Below are positions 9,255-18,401 of a DNA stretch of 64,000 nt, in pieces. A program made the translations under genes and the position numbers. The notes beneath the pieces were generated by a model, which was not told the origin of the DNA, did not search any database, and saw only the letters and a list, made by a program, of their open reading frames with translations. The DNA is from Stakelama flava (lineage in GTDB: Bacteria > Pseudomonadota > Alphaproteobacteria > Sphingomonadales > Sphingomonadaceae), in contig NZ_JAHWZX010000009.1 in assembly GCF_019351405.1 (NCBI RefSeq), forward strand, positions 1-64,000. The letters run 5' to 3'. Positions within the stretch are counted from its first letter, which is position 1. Each line of letters begins with the position of its first letter.

Positions 9255-11048
9255 TCAGGCGCGATACAATGCGTTCAGCCGCTCGCCATAAGCTTCGTTC
9301 AGAATGTGGCGGCGGATTTTCAACGAAGGGGTAAGCTGCTTGTTCTCGATCGTGAACGCTTCGTCGGCCAGAATGAAACGACGCACCCGTTCGGTCACGG
9401 TCAAATGCCGGTTCACCCGGTCGACGGCCTGGCCCAGCGCGGCGCGATAGGCGGGATTATCGCCGATCGTGGCGGGATCGCACTTGCTGCCCTGGCCCTC
9501 GCACCATTCGGCGGTCCATTCCGGATCGGGAACCAGCACCGCGACCATATAGGGCCGCCGGTCGCCCGCGATCATCGCCTGCCCGATTTCGGGCTGAAGC
9601 GTCAGCATCCCTTCGACCTTTTGCGGGGCGATATTTTCGCCCTTGTCATTGACGATGATGTCTTTCTTGCGATCGGTGATCTTTATCCTGCCCTTGGCGT
9701 CGATGACCCCGATATCGCCGGTGTGCAGCCATCCGTCCCTCAGCACGCGGCGCGTTTCAGCGTCGTTGCGCCAATAGCCATGCATGACCAGTTCGCCGCG
9801 CACCAGGATTTCGCCGTCCTGCGCGATGCGCACTTCGGTATCGTTGAGCGGCGGCCCCACCGAATCCATGCGGATTCCGGCGGCAGGGCGGTTGCATGCG
9901 ATTACCGGCGCGGCCTCGGTCTGGCCATATCCCTGAAGGAAGGTGAGGCCAAGCGCTTGGAAAAAGGCGCCGACTTCTGGGTTCAGCGGTGCACCGCCCG
10001 AAACCATCGCCTTCAACCGCCCGCCGAATTTTGCCTGAACCTTGGGGATCAGGGTTGCTTTGAGCAGCAGGTTCATCGGCTGGTTCCACACCGCAACGCC
10101 GCCATCGACCGATTTCAAACCGAGCGCCACCGCGCGATCGAGCAGAAATTTCTGCAACCGGCCCTGTTTCTCCACTGCCTTGGTAATGCGCGTGCGCAGC
10201 ACTTCGAACAGGCGCGGCACGACGACCATGATCGTGGGCTTCGTCTCCTCGATATTCGAAGCGAGCTTGTCGAGCCCCTCAGCATAATAGATTTGCGCGC
10301 CCAACCCGATGGGCAAAAACTGCCCGCCGGTATGTTCATAGGCATGGCTGAGCGGGAGGAAGGACAGAAATACTTCATCGTCCCAGCCGAAATCCTCTGC
10401 GATGATCGCGGTCGCGCCGGCGACATTGTGCAGGATCGCGCCGTGATGCTGCATGACGCCGCGCGGGCTGCCGCCGGTGCCGCTGGTATAGATGATGCAG
10501 GCAAGATCTTCGCGGCCGAACCTTGCCTGGCTTTCCGCCGTTGCCGGATCGCCCGGATTATCGGCGATCAGCATGTTCCAGTCGTAAAAGGCAAGCCGAC
10601 CCGGCTGCCCCATCCGCATCGGTTCGATGCCGATCACAACCTCCGGCACGCCCGAATGCAGGACAGCGGGCATCAGAGTCTTGGCAAGCTTCGCGTTCGA
10701 CACGATGACCGCGCGGCTTTCCGAATTGTCGATGATGTGCAGGTGATCGCGTTCGGTATTGGTGGTGTAGGTAGGCACCGTAACGCAGCCCGCCGCCATG
10801 ATCGCCAGGTCGGAGATGCACCATTCGGGCCGGTTCTCGCTCACCAGCATTACCCGGTCGCCGGGAACCAGTCCCGCCGCGCGCAATCCTTCGGCAAGCG
10901 AAGCGACCTGACGCGCTGCTTCTGCCCAGCTGATCGATTGCCACGCCTTGCCCTCCTTATGCCACAGGAACGGCGCGTCGCCCATTTCGCGCGCACGCGT
11001 GAAGAACATGGCGACCAGGTTCGGAAACTGCTCTAGCTGACGCATCAT
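9255..11048 (-). CDS. Long-chain fatty acid-CoA ligase (AMP-forming)
   Basis: Activates long-chain fatty acids to acyl-CoA through an acyl-AMP intermediate, feeding beta-oxidation or lipid synthesis. The 597 residues show the ANL-superfamily motifs in order: IIYTSGTGGSPRGVM (ATP P-loop), GYGQTEAAPV, LHTGDIGVIDAKGRI and ITDRKKDIIVNDKGENIAP (hinge and catalytic lysine region). The layout is like FadD15-type enzymes. Two ATGs in tandem (11048 and 11045) follow GGAGAG, and the second is equally likely as start. No fad operon surrounds it, although an acyl-CoA dehydrogenase lies at 33920-35065. Confidence 0.9.
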   Translation of the reverse strand: MMRQLEQFPNLVAMFFTRAREMGDAPFLWHKEGKAWQSISWAEAARQVASLAEGLRAAGLVPGDRVMLVSENRPEWCISDLAIMAAGCVTVPTYTTNTERDHLHIIDNSESRAVIVSNAKLAKTLMPAVLHSGVPEVVIGIEPMRMGQPGRLAFYDWNMLIADNPGDPATAESQARFGREDLACIIYTSGTGGSPRGVMQHHGAILHNVAGATAIIAEDFGWDDEVFLSFLPLSHAYEHTGGQFLPIGLGAQIYYAEGLDKLASNIEETKPTIMVVVPRLFEVLRTRITKAVEKQGRLQKFLLDRAVALGLKSVDGGVAVWNQPMNLLLKATLIPKVQAKFGGRLKAMVSGGAPLNPEVGAFFQALGLTFLQGYGQTEAAPVIACNRPAAGIRMDSVGPPLNDTEVRIAQDGEILVRGELVMHGYWRNDAETRRVLRDGWLHTGDIGVIDAKGRIKITDRKKDIIVNDKGENIAPQKVEGMLTLQPEIGQAMIAGDRRPYMVAVLVPDPEWTAEWCEGQGSKCDPATIGDNPAYRAALGQAVDRVNRHLTVTERVRRFILADEAFTIENKQLTPSLKIRRHILNEAYGERLNALYRA

Positions 11049-11118
11049 CTCTCCATTGCGGCGTAATTTGTTCTGCCCCGGCCGGATCGTGGCCGGGCGC
11101 CGCGTTTGAAAACCGCCT

Positions 11119-12876
11119 TTATTCGGCCGGACGGTTGGTTGGCGTATCAGCGCGAACGATTCGCGTTGCCACCCCGTCCTCGGTCATCGCCACGCCCTCG
11201 CTGCGCGGATCGGCGGCACCGACCCAATGGCCGTCGACCCTCTCGATCGCATTCGCCTTTACCCCCAGCGGCGCAAGCTTCAACTGTTCGCCCAGTTTTT
11301 GCAGCGCGGGCATCATCGCTTCGAACTGCGTGCCCGATTCGGCTACGCCGCCAGCGGCGGGGGCGTAGATCAGGCCGGTGGCGATCGCCTGTTGCGCCGA
11401 CATGTGGAAATCGATCACGCCCATGATCGCCTTCGCCACCTGCCCGATGATCGTCGGGCCGCCAGCGGCGCCGACAACCATGCGGACCTTGCCGTCGGGA
11501 CCATAGACGATCGTCGGCGACATCGAACTGCGCGGCCGCTTGCCGCCCTCCACCCGATTGGCGACCAGATAGCCGTCCTTTTCGGGCACAATGTCGAAGT
11601 CGGTCAGTTCGTTGTTCAGGAACGTCCCGTCGATGGCGAGGCCGGAGCCCCAATAGCCCTCGATCGTGCTGGTGACCGATGTGACATCGCCCCATTTGTC
11701 GGCGGTGGCGATATGGCTGGTGCCCGGCACTTCGCTTTGCGGGGCGGTGATCCGCTTCGGCGCGCCCGCCGGTTTGCCCGGTTCATAGCTGCCAAGCGTC
11801 GAATCGGGAGAGATCAGTTTCGATCGTTTGGCCAGATAGTGCGGATCGAGCATCCCCTTGATCGGGACATGCACATAGTCGCTGTCGGCAATATAGCGGT
11901 TGCGATCGGCAAAGGCGAGCCGTTGCGATTCGGCGAACAGGTGCCACGCGGTCGCACTGTCCGCGCCCATCGCGGAAAGGTCGAAGCGTTCGAGCTGTTT
12001 CAGGATCATCAGAACGGTGATGCCGCCCGATGACGGCGGCCCCATGCTGCACAGCGTGTATCCGCGATAGCCCTCGCACACCGTGTCGCGCTGCTTCGCC
12101 TGATAGCTGGCGAGGTCGCCCGTCGTCATCTTCGACGGGTTGCGCGCCGCATTGTCGACCTTGGCGACGATCCTTTGCGCGACCGGCCCGACATAGAAAT
12201 AATCGGCGCCGTGCTCTGCGATTTTTTGCAGAAGGTCCGCCTGGGCGGGGTTTTGCAGCCACGTCCCGACCGGCAGCCAGTCGCCGTTCGCATCGGTGAA
12301 GATTTTCTTCGCTTCCGGCTCGATATGGTCGCCGCCAATCTGGAATGCGCGATACAGGCGCGGCGTGACGACGAATCCGCCGCGTGCCAGCCGGATCGCG
12401 GGTTCGAACAATTTGGCCCAAGGCAGCTTGCCATAGGCCTCGTGCGCCTTTGCCCACATGCGAAGGTCGCCAGGCACGCCGACGCTGCGACCGCCGGGCA
12501 CCGCTTCGGCGTGGCTCATCGGGGTGCCGTCATCGGCATAGAACCATTTGCCGGTCGCAGCGTCCGGCGCGGTTTCGCGTCCGTCAAAGCTGGTTGTGCT
12601 GTCGGGCGTTCCGTTCGAATGAAGCAGGAAGCTGCCGCCGCCGATCCCCGAATTATACGGCTCCACCACGTTCAGCGCGAGCATGGTGGCGATCGCGGCG
12701 TCGATCGAACTTCCGCCCTCGCGCAATATCTCCACGCCCGCGGCGACGGCGCGCGGATCGGCCGCGCTGACAATACCCTGCGCAGGGTCTGTCTTTGGCG
12801 GGGCTTGCGCCGGGGTCTGTGCGGTGACGGGAAGCGGCGCTAGCAGCGTGGCAAGCAGTAGAATGGCGCGTTTCAT
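11119..12876 (-). CDS. ggt: Gamma-glutamyltransferase
   Basis: A periplasmic N-terminal-nucleophile hydrolase that transfers or hydrolyses the gamma-glutamyl group of glutathione. The precursor has a signal peptide (MKRAILLLATLLAPL, cleavage near TAQ), a large subunit with NSGIGGGSFLLH and SMGPPSSGGI, and the autoprocessing site before the nucleophile threonine in GTSHIATADKWGD, then the small subunit with GAAGGPTIIGQV. I start at the ATG at 12876 because it gives a clean signal peptide; in-frame ATGs at 12885 and 12918 lie upstream and none has a clear ribosome binding site. pyrD ends 48 bases away on the same strand. Confidence 0.93.
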   Translation of the reverse strand: MKRAILLLATLLAPLPVTAQTPAQAPPKTDPAQGIVSAADPRAVAAGVEILREGGSSIDAAIATMLALNVVEPYNSGIGGGSFLLHSNGTPDSTTSFDGRETAPDAATGKWFYADDGTPMSHAEAVPGGRSVGVPGDLRMWAKAHEAYGKLPWAKLFEPAIRLARGGFVVTPRLYRAFQIGGDHIEPEAKKIFTDANGDWLPVGTWLQNPAQADLLQKIAEHGADYFYVGPVAQRIVAKVDNAARNPSKMTTGDLASYQAKQRDTVCEGYRGYTLCSMGPPSSGGITVLMILKQLERFDLSAMGADSATAWHLFAESQRLAFADRNRYIADSDYVHVPIKGMLDPHYLAKRSKLISPDSTLGSYEPGKPAGAPKRITAPQSEVPGTSHIATADKWGDVTSVTSTIEGYWGSGLAIDGTFLNNELTDFDIVPEKDGYLVANRVEGGKRPRSSMSPTIVYGPDGKVRMVVGAAGGPTIIGQVAKAIMGVIDFHMSAQQAIATGLIYAPAAGGVAESGTQFEAMMPALQKLGEQLKLAPLGVKANAIERVDGHWVGAADPRSEGVAMTEDGVATRIVRADTPTNRPAE

Positions 12877-12923
12877 GGCCGCCATGCGTAACGCACTGGC
12901 GGCGGGTGGCAAGAGCATGGGTA

Positions 12924-13907
12924 TCAGCGCAAGGAGCGCAGGATTCGTCGCGGAAGGCCTGGGCCATGATATACAAGCGCTGAATAAAGCTGGACCAGGT
13001 TTGCCCCCGCATCGAGCCGAAGCTGCGCCTCGCGCGCCGAATCGATGCCGCCCGCCGCGATCAGCGGAAGCGCGCCGGCAGCAATTTCAGCAGCTTCGCG
13101 CAATTTCGTCCGCGCAAGCTGTTTCAGCGGCTCGCCCGACAGCCCGCCGGTCTCGCGCCGATTGGCCGAGCGCAGCCCGGCGGGGCGCGAAATGGTGGTG
13201 TTGCCGATGATCAGCGCATCGACCTTTCCGGGAATCGCGGTCGCGATGATCGCGGCAAGCTGTTCGCGATCCAGATCGGGCGCGACTTTCAGGAACAGCG
13301 GGCGGTGACCCCATTCGCCGATTCGCGCCGCATCGCATCGCCCAAGCAGATCGGCAAGCATCGCCGGATCCTGAAGATCGCGCAGTCCCGGCGTGTTGGG
13401 CGAACTGATATTGATCGTGACATAATCGGCGTCACGCGCGACCTTGCCCACGCCGATGGCATAATCGGCGATCCGGTCGGCGGAGTCCTTGTTCGCGCCG
13501 ACATTAACGCCAAGCACGCCCTTGCGTTTTGCGGCACGGATGCGCGGCAGCGCAGCGTCGATTCCGCCATTGTTGAAGCCCATGCGGTTGATGACGCCGC
13601 GATCTTCCTTCAACCGGAAAAGGCGCGGCGTCGGGTTGCCCGGCTGGGGCAGCGGGGTCAGCGTGCCGACCTCGACATGGCCAAAGCCGAGCGCGGTGAA
13701 ACCGTCGATCGCCTGCGCATCCTTGTCCAGCCCGGCGGCGAGGCCGATCGGGTTGGGAAAGGCAAGACCCGCGATGGTGACGGGGCCGCGCCTTTCCGGA
13801 CCGGACGCAAGGCCGCTTGCGCCATAGGCCTTCATCGCGCCGATGGTCAGGCGGTGCGCGCGCTCGGCATCAAGCGCGAAGAGGAGGGGGCGAAGGGGAT
13901 AGGCCAT
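12924..13907 (-). CDS. pyrD: Dihydroorotate dehydrogenase (quinone), class 2
   Basis: Oxidises dihydroorotate to orotate in pyrimidine synthesis, passing electrons to ubiquinone at the inner membrane. The 327 residues carry the class 2 features: an N-terminal helical membrane-contact segment, FPNPIGLAAGLDKDA, GVNVGANKDS, YVTINISSPNTPGLRDLQ (catalytic serine region), ALIIGNTTISRP and LIAAGGIDSAREA with the FMN phosphate site. I start at the ATG at 13907 with AAGG about 8 bases upstream. It is probably co-transcribed with ggt, which lies downstream. Confidence 0.96.
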   Translation of the reverse strand: MAYPLRPLLFALDAERAHRLTIGAMKAYGASGLASGPERRGPVTIAGLAFPNPIGLAAGLDKDAQAIDGFTALGFGHVEVGTLTPLPQPGNPTPRLFRLKEDRGVINRMGFNNGGIDAALPRIRAAKRKGVLGVNVGANKDSADRIADYAIGVGKVARDADYVTINISSPNTPGLRDLQDPAMLADLLGRCDAARIGEWGHRPLFLKVAPDLDREQLAAIIATAIPGKVDALIIGNTTISRPAGLRSANRRETGGLSGEPLKQLARTKLREAAEIAAGALPLIAAGGIDSAREAQLRLDAGANLVQLYSALVYHGPGLPRRILRSLR

Positions 13908-13983
13908 GGCTGACGCCTTTCGCACCCCCCGCCCGCTTCGTCAAAGCGGTGGTTGACGCAGGCGCGCTGCATCGCCACATGCC

Positions 13984-14006
13984 AATCGGAACGAATTGAT
14001 CCGATT
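13984..14006. promoter_or_regulatory. Candidate operator before the Rrf2-suf operon
   Basis: AATCGGA (13984-13990) and TCCGATT (14000-14006) form a perfect 7-base inverted repeat with a 9-base spacer, 40 bases before the Rrf2 start codon. Rrf2 regulators of suf operons usually bind their own promoter, so this is a reasonable operator candidate. The match to any known IscR or SufR box was not established. Confidence 0.35.
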
Positions 14007-14045
14007 TGATAACGGTTCGCAACTGGCGCGGACGATGTGGAGCGA

Positions 14046-14555
14046 ATGAGACTTTCCAGCCTGGCAGATTATGCGGTCGTGATGATGACTGCCGCGGCGC
14101 GCCATTGCGGCGCGACCGGTCGGCTGAACGCGACGCTGATCGCGGAGGAAACCGCGCTGCCGCTGCCCACGGTGCAAAAGCTGGTGAGCAAGCTGTCGTC
14201 GGCCGGGCTGATTGAATCGACGCGCGGCACCGGGGGTGGCTTTCGCCTGACGCGCCCTCCGGCTGCGATCAGCGTCGCCGACATTGTCGAGGCGATCGAG
14301 GGACCGATCGCGCTGACCGCATGTGTCGACGATGCGCGCGCCGAGTGCGCGGTGGAGGCGAATTGCTCGGTCCGCCCGCACTGGAGCATCGTCAACGGCG
14401 CGGTGCGCGGCGCGCTTGCCGACATCTCGCTTGCTTCGCTTACCCATCACACCGTTCGCCCTGAGCCTGTCGAAGGGCGGTCCTTTTCTTCATCTGCCGC
14501 CGAACAGGATGGGGCTTCGACAAGCTCGGTCCGAACGGCAGCGGGAGTAATTTAG
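14046..14555 (+). CDS. Rrf2-family regulator of the suf operon
   Basis: A 169-residue winged-helix regulator that heads the suf operon and probably controls it in response to iron-sulfur status. [14 protein letters not shown] and the GGGFRLTRP wing are typical of the family. Three cysteines are placed as in cluster-binding IscR/SufR proteins: [10 protein letters not shown] and then NC seven residues later. The normal fold ends near residue 140 (ALADISLA). The last roughly 30 residues are encoded by a REP-like palindrome (14452-14538) and look acquired. I start at ATG 14046; an ATG at 14037 is also in frame. sufB follows after 2 bases. Confidence 0.87.
   Translation: MRLSSLADYAVVMMTAAARHCGATGRLNATLIAEETALPLPTVQKLVSKLSSAGLIESTRGTGGGFRLTRPPAAISVADIVEAIEGPIALTACVDDARAECAVEANCSVRPHWSIVNGAVRGALADISLASLTHHTVRPEPVEGRSFSSSAAEQDGASTSSVRTAAGVI
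14452..14538. repeat. REP-like palindrome, family A, inside the Rrf2 gene
   Basis: The left arm CCGTTCGCCCTGAGCCTGTC (14452-14471), continuing GAAGGGC, pairs imperfectly with a right arm of CTTCGACAAGCTCGG and CCGAACGG ending at 14538. The same arms occur at 32898-33001 and 59691-59773, with a single arm at 30521-30565. This element is read as protein at the end of the Rrf2 regulator and ends 19 bases before sufB. Confidence 0.8.
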
Positions 14556-14557
14556 AT

Positions 14558-16021
14558 ATGGCCACCAAGAACGCAGAGGCGCTCGCCGCCGCGAACAAGA
14601 AATATGAATGGGGGTTTTCCTCCGACGTCGAACAGGAACTCGCGCCCAAGGGGTTGAGCGAGGATACTGTTCGCTACATTTCGGCCAAGAAGGACGAGCC
14701 GGAGTGGATGCTCGACTATCGGCTGAAGGCGTTCGCGCTGTGGCAGGAGATGGTAGAGCCCGACTGGGCGAAGCTCGACATCCCGATGGTCGATTACCAG
14801 AACGCCTATTATTACGCCGAGCCGAAGAAGAAGCCGTCGCTCAAAAGCCTTGACGAACTCGATCCGGAGATCAAGCGGACCTATGAGAAACTCGGCATCC
14901 CGATCGAGGAGCAGAAGGTGCTCGCCGGGGTGGAGGGCGCGCGCAAGGTCGCGGTCGATGCGGTGTTCGATTCGGTCAGCGTCGCCACCACCTTCCGCAA
15001 GGAACTGGAGGAGGCGGGTGTCATCTTCCTGTCGATTTCGGAAGCGATCAAGCAGCATCCCGATCTGGTGAAGAAGTGGCTGGGCAAGGTCGTGCCCACG
15101 CGCGACAATTTCTTCGCCTGCCTGAACGCCGCCGTCTTTTCCGACGGCACCTTCGTCTATGTGCCTGAGGGCGTTCGCTGCCCGATGGAATTGTCGACCT
15201 ATTTCCGGATCAACGCCGAAAATACCGGTCAGTTCGAGCGCACGCTGATCGTCGCGGACAAGGGTGCCTATGTCAGCTATCTCGAAGGCTGCACCGCGCC
15301 GATGCGCGATGAAAACCAGCTTCATGCCGCAGTGGTCGAACTGATCGCACTGGATGATGCCGAGATCAAATATTCGACCGTCCAGAACTGGTATCCCGGC
15401 GATGAGAACGGCAAGGGCGGCATTTATAATTTCGTCACCAAACGCGCGCTGTGCCAAGGCAGGAACAGCAAGGTAAGCTGGACCCAGGTCGAAACCGGCA
15501 GCGCGATCACATGGAAATATCCGTCCTGCGTGCTGAACGGCGAAAACAGCGTTGGCGAATTCTATTCGGTGGCGGTGACGAACGGGCGGCAACAGGCCGA
15601 TACCGGCACCAAGATGATCCATAACGGCAAGAACAGCCGGTCGACGATCATTTCTAAGGGGATCAGTGCGGGCCGCAGCGACAATACCTATCGCGGGCTG
15701 GTGCGCGTCGGCCCCTCGGCGGAAAATGTCCGCAACTTCACCCAGTGCGACAGCCTGCTTCTGGGCGATCAGTGCGGTGCGCATACCGTCCCCTATATCG
15801 AGGTGAGGAATCCCAGCGCGCAGATCGAGCATGAGGCGACGACATCGAAGATTTCGGACGATCAGCTTTTCTACGCGATGCAGCGCGGGCTGGATGAGGA
15901 AGCTGCGGTCGCGCTGATCGTCAACGGGTTCGCCAAGGAGGTGCTGCAACAGCTTCCGATGGAATTCGCGGTTGAGGCGCAGAAACTGCTCGGCATCAGC
16001 CTGGAGGGGAGCGTGGGGTGA
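14558..16021 (+). CDS. sufB: Fe-S cluster assembly scaffold SufB
   Basis: Core scaffold of the SUF machinery; works with SufC and SufD to build Fe-S clusters in the cytoplasm. The 487 residues match SufB and contain the [20 protein letters not shown] segment, [20 protein letters not shown] (cysteine and histidine ligands), the [15 protein letters not shown] stretch and the C-terminal [11 protein letters not shown] with IEHEAT. It begins 2 bases after the Rrf2 stop; its GGGAG ribosome site lies at the edge of the REP-like palindrome. The next gene starts inside its stop codon. Confidence 0.97.
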   Translation: MATKNAEALAAANKKYEWGFSSDVEQELAPKGLSEDTVRYISAKKDEPEWMLDYRLKAFALWQEMVEPDWAKLDIPMVDYQNAYYYAEPKKKPSLKSLDELDPEIKRTYEKLGIPIEEQKVLAGVEGARKVAVDAVFDSVSVATTFRKELEEAGVIFLSISEAIKQHPDLVKKWLGKVVPTRDNFFACLNAAVFSDGTFVYVPEGVRCPMELSTYFRINAENTGQFERTLIVADKGAYVSYLEGCTAPMRDENQLHAAVVELIALDDAEIKYSTVQNWYPGDENGKGGIYNFVTKRALCQGRNSKVSWTQVETGSAITWKYPSCVLNGENSVGEFYSVAVTNGRQQADTGTKMIHNGKNSRSTIISKGISAGRSDNTYRGLVRVGPSAENVRNFTQCDSLLLGDQCGAHTVPYIEVRNPSAQIEHEATTSKISDDQLFYAMQRGLDEEAAVALIVNGFAKEVLQQLPMEFAVEAQKLLGISLEGSVG

Positions 16022-16491
16022 TCCTCGCGGCGCTGCCTCTTTTGCTGGCTGTGCAGGCGGTCGTGCCCGAGGAAATGGGCGAAGAGATCGTGGTGCAGGC
16101 AAAGGCCGGGCTGGTGACGCTGGTGTTCGACCGGGTCGCTGGTGGCGGCCTTGCCAATTGCCGCGTGTTGAAGGGCAGCGGGGTGAACCGGATCGATTCG
16201 ACCGCCTGTGCCGACTTCCTTGATTGCGTATCCGACGACGCGCGAAAATGCGGCGATGCGAAGCCGACCGAACTTGCCGCGATCCGGCGGACCATGCCCG
16301 AAAGCGGCGAGGCGCAACCGCGCCTGACGCTGCCCAAGCTGGTCGAACCCGAAGCCCCGCCCAAGATACCGGCTACCGGCCCGGTGGGCGATACGAGCAA
16401 GGATGACAGCGATCAGATCGTGAAGCTGCCGCCCAAGCCCGAAGACAAGACATTCAAACCCGCCATCACTTTCAGCGGATCTGCGCAGTGA
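16018..16491 (+). CDS. Exported protein of unknown function inside the suf operon
   Basis: A 157-residue protein that I do not recognise. It starts with GTG overlapping the sufB stop (GTGA), so translation is coupled. The first 15 residues are hydrophobic ([15 protein letters not shown]) and look like a signal peptide. The middle has three closely spaced cysteines (C63, C67 and C76 by count, in [17 protein letters not shown]), and the C-terminal third is rich in proline, lysine and acidic residues, probably disordered. Its last bases overlap the region just before sufC. An exported protein in a cytoplasmic assembly operon is unexpected. Confidence 0.75.
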   Translation: MILAALPLLLAVQAVVPEEMGEEIVVQAKAGLVTLVFDRVAGGGLANCRVLKGSGVNRIDSTACADFLDCVSDDARKCGDAKPTELAAIRRTMPESGEAQPRLTLPKLVEPEAPPKIPATGPVGDTSKDDSDQIVKLPPKPEDKTFKPAITFSGSAQ

Positions 16492-16511
16492 TGGCGAAGT
16501 CAGGAAATATG

Positions 16512-17255
16512 ATGCTGAAAATCGAAAAACTGCACGCCGCGATCGACGGTAAGGAAATCCTCAAAGGGCTCGACCTTGAAGTGAAGGCGGGTGAGGTACA
16601 CGCGATCATGGGGCCGAACGGCGCGGGCAAATCGACGCTTGGCTATGTGCTCGGCGGCCGTCCCGAATATGAAGTCACCGGCGGGTCGGCGACGTTCCGC
16701 GGCGAAGACCTGCTCGACATGGAGGCGCATGAACGTGCCGCCGCCGGGCTGTTCCTCGGCTTTCAGTACCCGGTCGAGATTCCCGGTATCTCGAACGTTC
16801 AGTTCCTGCGCGAAGCATTGAATTCGCAGCGCAAGGCGCGGGGCGAAGCGCCGCTGTCGGGCGCAGAGTTCCTGAAACTGGCGCGCGCGCAGGCCGATGC
16901 GCTGGGCATGGATCAGGAAATGCTCAAACGTCCCGTCAATGTCGGCTTTTCGGGCGGTGAGAAGAAGCGCAACGAAATGGTCCAGATGGGCATACTCGAC
17001 CCCAAATTCGCGATCCTCGACGAAACCGATTCAGGGCTGGACATCGACGCGCTGAAGGCCGTGGGCGAGGGGATCAACCGGATCATGCGCAAACCCGACA
17101 AGGGCGTGCTGCTCATCACCCATTATCAGCGGCTGCTCGACTATGTGGAGCCGGACGTCGTTCATGTCCTTGCCGATGGCCGGATCGTGAAATCGGGTGG
17201 TCCCGAACTGGCGGTCGAACTGGAACGCGAAGGCTATGGGACGGTGGCGGCGTGA
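16512..17255 (+). CDS. sufC: Fe-S assembly ATPase SufC
   Basis: An ABC-type ATPase that drives the SufBCD complex. Visible are Walker A in MGPNGAGKST, the Q-loop in FLGFQYPVEIPG, the signature NVGFSGGEKKRNE and Walker B FAILDETDSGLDID with the H-loop in LLITHYQRL. I start at ATG 16512 (MLKIEKL, 247 residues), with AGGAA 5 bases upstream; in-frame starts at 16491 and 16509 exist, and the earliest overlaps the previous stop. The stop overlaps the GTG start of sufD. Confidence 0.96.
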   Translation: MLKIEKLHAAIDGKEILKGLDLEVKAGEVHAIMGPNGAGKSTLGYVLGGRPEYEVTGGSATFRGEDLLDMEAHERAAAGLFLGFQYPVEIPGISNVQFLREALNSQRKARGEAPLSGAEFLKLARAQADALGMDQEMLKRPVNVGFSGGEKKRNEMVQMGILDPKFAILDETDSGLDIDALKAVGEGINRIMRKPDKGVLLITHYQRLLDYVEPDVVHVLADGRIVKSGGPELAVELEREGYGTVAA

Positions 17256-18337
17256 CCATGACGCTTGATCTTCCCACAAAGCGTCAGGAGGCGTGGAAAT
17301 GGTCGGACATGGCGGCGCTGGAAGCTGCGGCGCAGTCCGAACGCGCTGCGCCCGATGTCGCGCCCGCCGACCTGTTTCTCGATATTGATGGGCCGCGCCT
17401 CGCTTTTGTCGATGGTGTGTTCGATCCGACGCATAGCCGTCCCGGCCCGGTCAACGTTACCGCGATCGGTGAATCGAGCGGGCATCCGCTGGGCAAGTTG
17501 GCGGCGGGCGAGGGCTGGCTGGTTCGTCTGGAAAAGGGCGCGGCGGTCACCAGTATCCAGATCGTCCATATCGGCACCGGCGCGGACAATCATGTCCCCG
17601 CCCGGATCGAACTGGCAGAAGATGCGACCGCATCGCTGGTCGAAACCTATGCCGGGACCGGCTGGGCCAACCGGCTGACGCAGATTTCGCTCGCACGGGG
17701 CGCGCGGCTGATGCGCTCGGTGCGGCTGCTGCAAAAAAGCGGCTTCGTGTCGATCCGCGACGAGGCGGATGTGGGGGAGGCCGCAAGTCTGGTTTCGGTC
17801 TTCCTCGGCGCGGGCGGCATGGGCAGCCGGATCGATGGCGAAATCCGCACCAGCGGGATCGGCGCTTATGCTGAAATGGGCGGCGCGCTGCTGACCGAAG
17901 GGGACCAGCGGCAGGAAGCGGCGGTCGTCGTCGATCACGCCATGCCCGAAGGATCGAGCCGCCAGATATGGCGCGCGGTCGCCGCCGACACCTCGACCGC
18001 CAGCCTTGCCGCGCGGGTGGAAGTGAAACGCCACGCGCAGCAGACCGATGGCGAACAATCGCTTCGCGGGTTGCTGCTCGACCGGACGGCGCAGGTGAAT
18101 TTGAAGCCCGAACTCGAAATCTTCGCCGACGACGTGAAGTGCGCGCATGGCGCGACGGTGGGCGAACTCGACCAGCGCGCGCTGTTCTATCTCGAAAGCC
18201 GGGGGCTGACGCCTGCGCGCGCCCGTGCGCTGATGACACGCGCGTTCGTTGCCGACGCGCTCGACCGGATCGGCGAGGAGGCGGTGCGCGAAGCCTTTGC
18301 CGCGGACGCAAGCCGCTGGCTGGAGGTGGCGCTGTGA
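17252..18337 (+). CDS. sufD: Fe-S assembly protein SufD
   Basis: Partner of SufB in the SufBC2D scaffold. The 361 residues end in the typical helical part with DVKCAHGATVGELDQRALFYLESRG, where the conserved Cys and His lie at the SufB-SufD interface. The N-terminal half is shorter and less conserved, as usual. GTG at 17252 overlaps the sufC stop by 4 bases; an ATG two codons later (17258) is an equally good start. Confidence 0.95.
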   Translation: MTMTLDLPTKRQEAWKWSDMAALEAAAQSERAAPDVAPADLFLDIDGPRLAFVDGVFDPTHSRPGPVNVTAIGESSGHPLGKLAAGEGWLVRLEKGAAVTSIQIVHIGTGADNHVPARIELAEDATASLVETYAGTGWANRLTQISLARGARLMRSVRLLQKSGFVSIRDEADVGEAASLVSVFLGAGGMGSRIDGEIRTSGIGAYAEMGGALLTEGDQRQEAAVVVDHAMPEGSSRQIWRAVAADTSTASLAARVEVKRHAQQTDGEQSLRGLLLDRTAQVNLKPELEIFADDVKCAHGATVGELDQRALFYLESRGLTPARARALMTRAFVADALDRIGEEAVREAFAADASRWLEVAL

Positions 18338-18401
18338 CTAACGTTCCAAGCAATCCGATCGCTGCTCGACACAAACGGGACTTGTTGATCGAGAGGCGCG
18401 C

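Noticed and set aside
9162..11036. A 624-codon open frame on the plus strand across the acyl-CoA ligase gene
   Set aside because: Antisense to a gene with intact ANL motifs; no recognisable domain or ribosome site.
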